Source: DASQGA01 sp035535315 (lineage in GTDB: Bacteria; Actinomycetota; Thermoleophilia; Gaiellales; Gaiellaceae). From it: a stretch of DNA of 6,926 nt. The stretch spans positions 1 through 6,926 of the forward strand of contig DATLQD010000111.1 of assembly GCA_035535315.1 (NCBI GenBank), read 5' to 3'. Made by a program: the position numbers and the translations under genes. A model generated the notes under the pieces. The model had not been told where the DNA came from and ran no database searches. It worked only from the letters and a program-made list of their open reading frames with translations. Position 1 is the first letter of the stretch. Every line of letters starts with the position of its first letter. Below are positions 5,858-6,926 of this stretch, in pieces.

Positions 5858-6853
5858 CTATTCGCTGCGACGAGCCAGCAGGTCGCTGTCAGCCCGCATG
5901 ATGAAGTCGCCCGCGGAGTCGCCCTTGTGCAGTTCGCTGAAGCCGACGCTCACCGAGCCGCCCCCGGAGTCCTTCAACTCCGCGTCGAGTAGATCGAAGC
6001 GCTTTCGCAACTTATCGAGGGTGATGTTGGGCAGCGCACAGACGAATTCATCGCCGCCGAGTCGCACGAGCAGGTCGTAGGGGCGCATCTGGCGCCTGAT
6101 CCCGTTCGCGACGCTTACAAGGAGCGCGTCTCCTGCCGCGTGGCCGTGCTTGTCGTTGACGGACTTGAGTTCGTCCACGTCCACGTAGGCGGCCCAAAGG
6201 CTGTCGCCTTGTCGCCAGGCGCGGTTCATCTCGTTGTTCAGGTCTTCGAGTCCGACTCCTCGTCGCCTCGCGCCGGTCAGCTCGTCGGTTGCCGCGTGCT
6301 CACGGTCGGAGGCGGCCTCCTTGCGGTCACGCGCCGCCTGCTCGCGATCTCGTGTCGCCTGCTCACGGTCCCGCGCTGCCCGGGCCCGGTCGCCCTTCGC
6401 GCGAATCCGGCTCGCACGCGAAGTCCTCCGTACCTCCTCTAGCCGAAAGGCGTGCCTGTCCGTGAGATCGTCGCCGGCATCCAGGTCGGCCGCCTCTTGG
6501 TCGTGGTCGCGAGCAATCTCGTCGCGGAGCATCGAAAGTTCGTCGCGTCGCTCCGCGGAGATGTCTCGCTCCTGGTTCGTTCGATCGCGCAGGTGCGAGG
6601 TTTCTTCACGGTCTCGCGATGCTTCGGCGCGTGTGGCCGTCGTCCGTGCGTACGTGGGCTTCTCACCGGCTTCGACGCGGGCCAAGTCAGCCGAAACCTG
6701 GTCCTCATCAGAGGCCTCTTGATCGCGGTCACTCGCCGTCTGGTCGCGGTCGGCGAGCGTCTGCTCGTTGTCAGCGAGCGTCTGGCCAGCATCGGCCAGA
6801 CCCTCTTCGGCGAGGTGCGTAACTGGTCCCTTGCCAGGCGAGCCGTCGTCCAT
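5858..6853 (-). CDS. Soluble GGDEF diguanylate cyclase with heptad-repeat N-terminal region
   Basis: The 331-residue protein starts at the ATG at 6853, with a GAGAGAGG-type site on the minus strand about 8 nt upstream. It makes cyclic di-GMP from two GTP. The GGDEF domain runs from about 190 (DELTGARRR) to the end. It shows the metal-binding aspartate in VDVDELK (Asp225), SVNDKHGHAAGD (231-242) and an intact GGDEF at 266-270. An RPYD inhibitory I-site (257-260) sits exactly five residues before GGDEF, so product inhibition is expected. The first 190 residues are hydrophilic and charged, with Asp-anchored heptads and no membrane segment. They probably form a long coiled-coil or signalling helix for dimerisation, with no recognised sensor domain. 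The C-terminus (ADSDLLARRSE) is shorter than the usual AD..LY.AK..G end. On the minus strand upstream, TACACT (6924 to 6919) could be a -10 whose -35 lies outside the window. Confidence 0.93.
   Translation of the reverse strand: MDDGSPGKGPVTHLAEEGLADAGQTLADNEQTLADRDQTASDRDQEASDEDQVSADLARVEAGEKPTYARTTATRAEASRDREETSHLRDRTNQERDISAERRDELSMLRDEIARDHDQEAADLDAGDDLTDRHAFRLEEVRRTSRASRIRAKGDRARAARDREQATRDREQAARDRKEAASDREHAATDELTGARRRGVGLEDLNNEMNRAWRQGDSLWAAYVDVDELKSVNDKHGHAAGDALLVSVANGIRRQMRPYDLLVRLGGDEFVCALPNITLDKLRKRFDLLDAELKDSGGGSVSVGFSELHKGDSAGDFIMRADSDLLARRSE
6287..6391 (-). repeat. Five tandem 21-nt units encoding DRxxAAx heptads
   Basis: Residues 155-189 of the GGDEF protein are five consecutive 7-residue units: DRARAAR, DREQATR, DREQAAR, DRKEAAS and DREHAAT. 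The next Asp (190) is the D of the DELTG motif, so the repeat runs in register into the catalytic domain. The 21-nt DNA units are still visibly similar, pointing to tandem duplication. Confidence 0.85.
6689..6793 (-). repeat. Five tandem 21-nt units encoding ADxDQTx heptads
   Basis: Residues 21-55 of the GGDEF protein are five 7-residue units, each starting with Asp: DAGQTLA, DNEQTLA, DRDQTAS, DRDQEAS and DEDQVSA. Unlike the second repeat block, which is rich in Arg, this block is acidic and Gln-rich. The 21-nt periodicity is visible in the DNA. Confidence 0.85.
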
Positions 6854-6883
6854 CGCTAGTCCTCTCTCTCAGCAGGGCCGAGA

Positions 6884-6898
6884 GCTGCCAACGGCAGC
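6884..6898. promoter_or_regulatory. Short perfect hairpin upstream of the GGDEF gene
   Basis: GCTGCC-AAC-GGCAGC is a 6-bp perfect dyad with a 3-nt centre, 31-45 nt before the GGDEF start codon. It could be a leader hairpin or a small operator. Short dyads occur by chance in GC-rich DNA, so the assignment is tentative. Confidence 0.35.
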
Positions 6899-6926
6899 GA
6901 TCGACACGACTGCAACTAAGTGTACT

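Noticed and set aside
6452..6859. Plus-strand frames antisense to the GGDEF N-terminal repeats
   Set aside because: They arise from the 21-nt periodicity of the heptad-coding DNA, which keeps all frames open. No independent start signal or motif is present.

Overview
The window is about two thirds G+C or more, with a very strong G/C third-position bias and GTG as well as ATG starts. Together with a GGDEF protein built on Asp-anchored DRxQ-type heptads, this suggests a high-GC actinobacterium, possibly of the Thermoleophilia/Solirubrobacterales kind. The lineage is inferred from gene style; no rRNA or other marker is present.

Layout, left to right. (1) Positions 1-591, minus strand: the N-terminal 197 residues of a class I glutamine amidotransferase-like hydrolase, cut by the window edge. 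(2) Positions 665-2965, plus strand: a two-gene operon with a 12-nt gap. It encodes an uncharacterised 447-residue protein with faint nitroreductase-like features, then an alpha/beta hydrolase of the homoserine O-acetyltransferase (MetX)-like group. (3) Positions 2958-4301, minus strand: a glutamine synthetase-family enzyme of the gamma-glutamylamide-synthetase type, overlapping the hydrolase tail to tail by 8 nt. (4) Positions 4302-4462: a divergent regulatory region with a 9-bp inverted repeat whose arms each read GGCGGTAGG(A/C)T toward the flanking gene. (5) Positions 4463-5416, plus strand: a short zinc alcohol dehydrogenase. (6) Positions 5417-5583, minus strand: a rho-independent terminator and a 41-residue single-span membrane peptide. 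(7) Positions 5584-5857: non-coding, with two hairpins. (8) Positions 5858-6853, minus strand: a soluble GGDEF diguanylate cyclase with an intact inhibitory site.

How the genes may work together. A glutamine synthetase-like ligase near a class I amidotransferase-like hydrolase is the arrangement of gamma-glutamylation routes (PuuA/PuuD for putrescine; GS-like and GATase-like pairs in aniline and alkylamine degradation). There an amine is capped with glutamate, oxidised, and the glutamate is later removed. The zinc alcohol dehydrogenase, divergent from the ligase, would suit oxidation of a capped amino-alcohol. The unknown protein and the MetX-like hydrolase are flanked by the two putative gamma-glutamyl enzymes and may belong to the same route. 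This is inference from families and gene order; the substrate cannot be read from the sequence. The right-hand part (membrane peptide, GGDEF protein) looks like an unrelated signalling segment. No mobile element, CRISPR array, tRNA or rRNA gene was seen.
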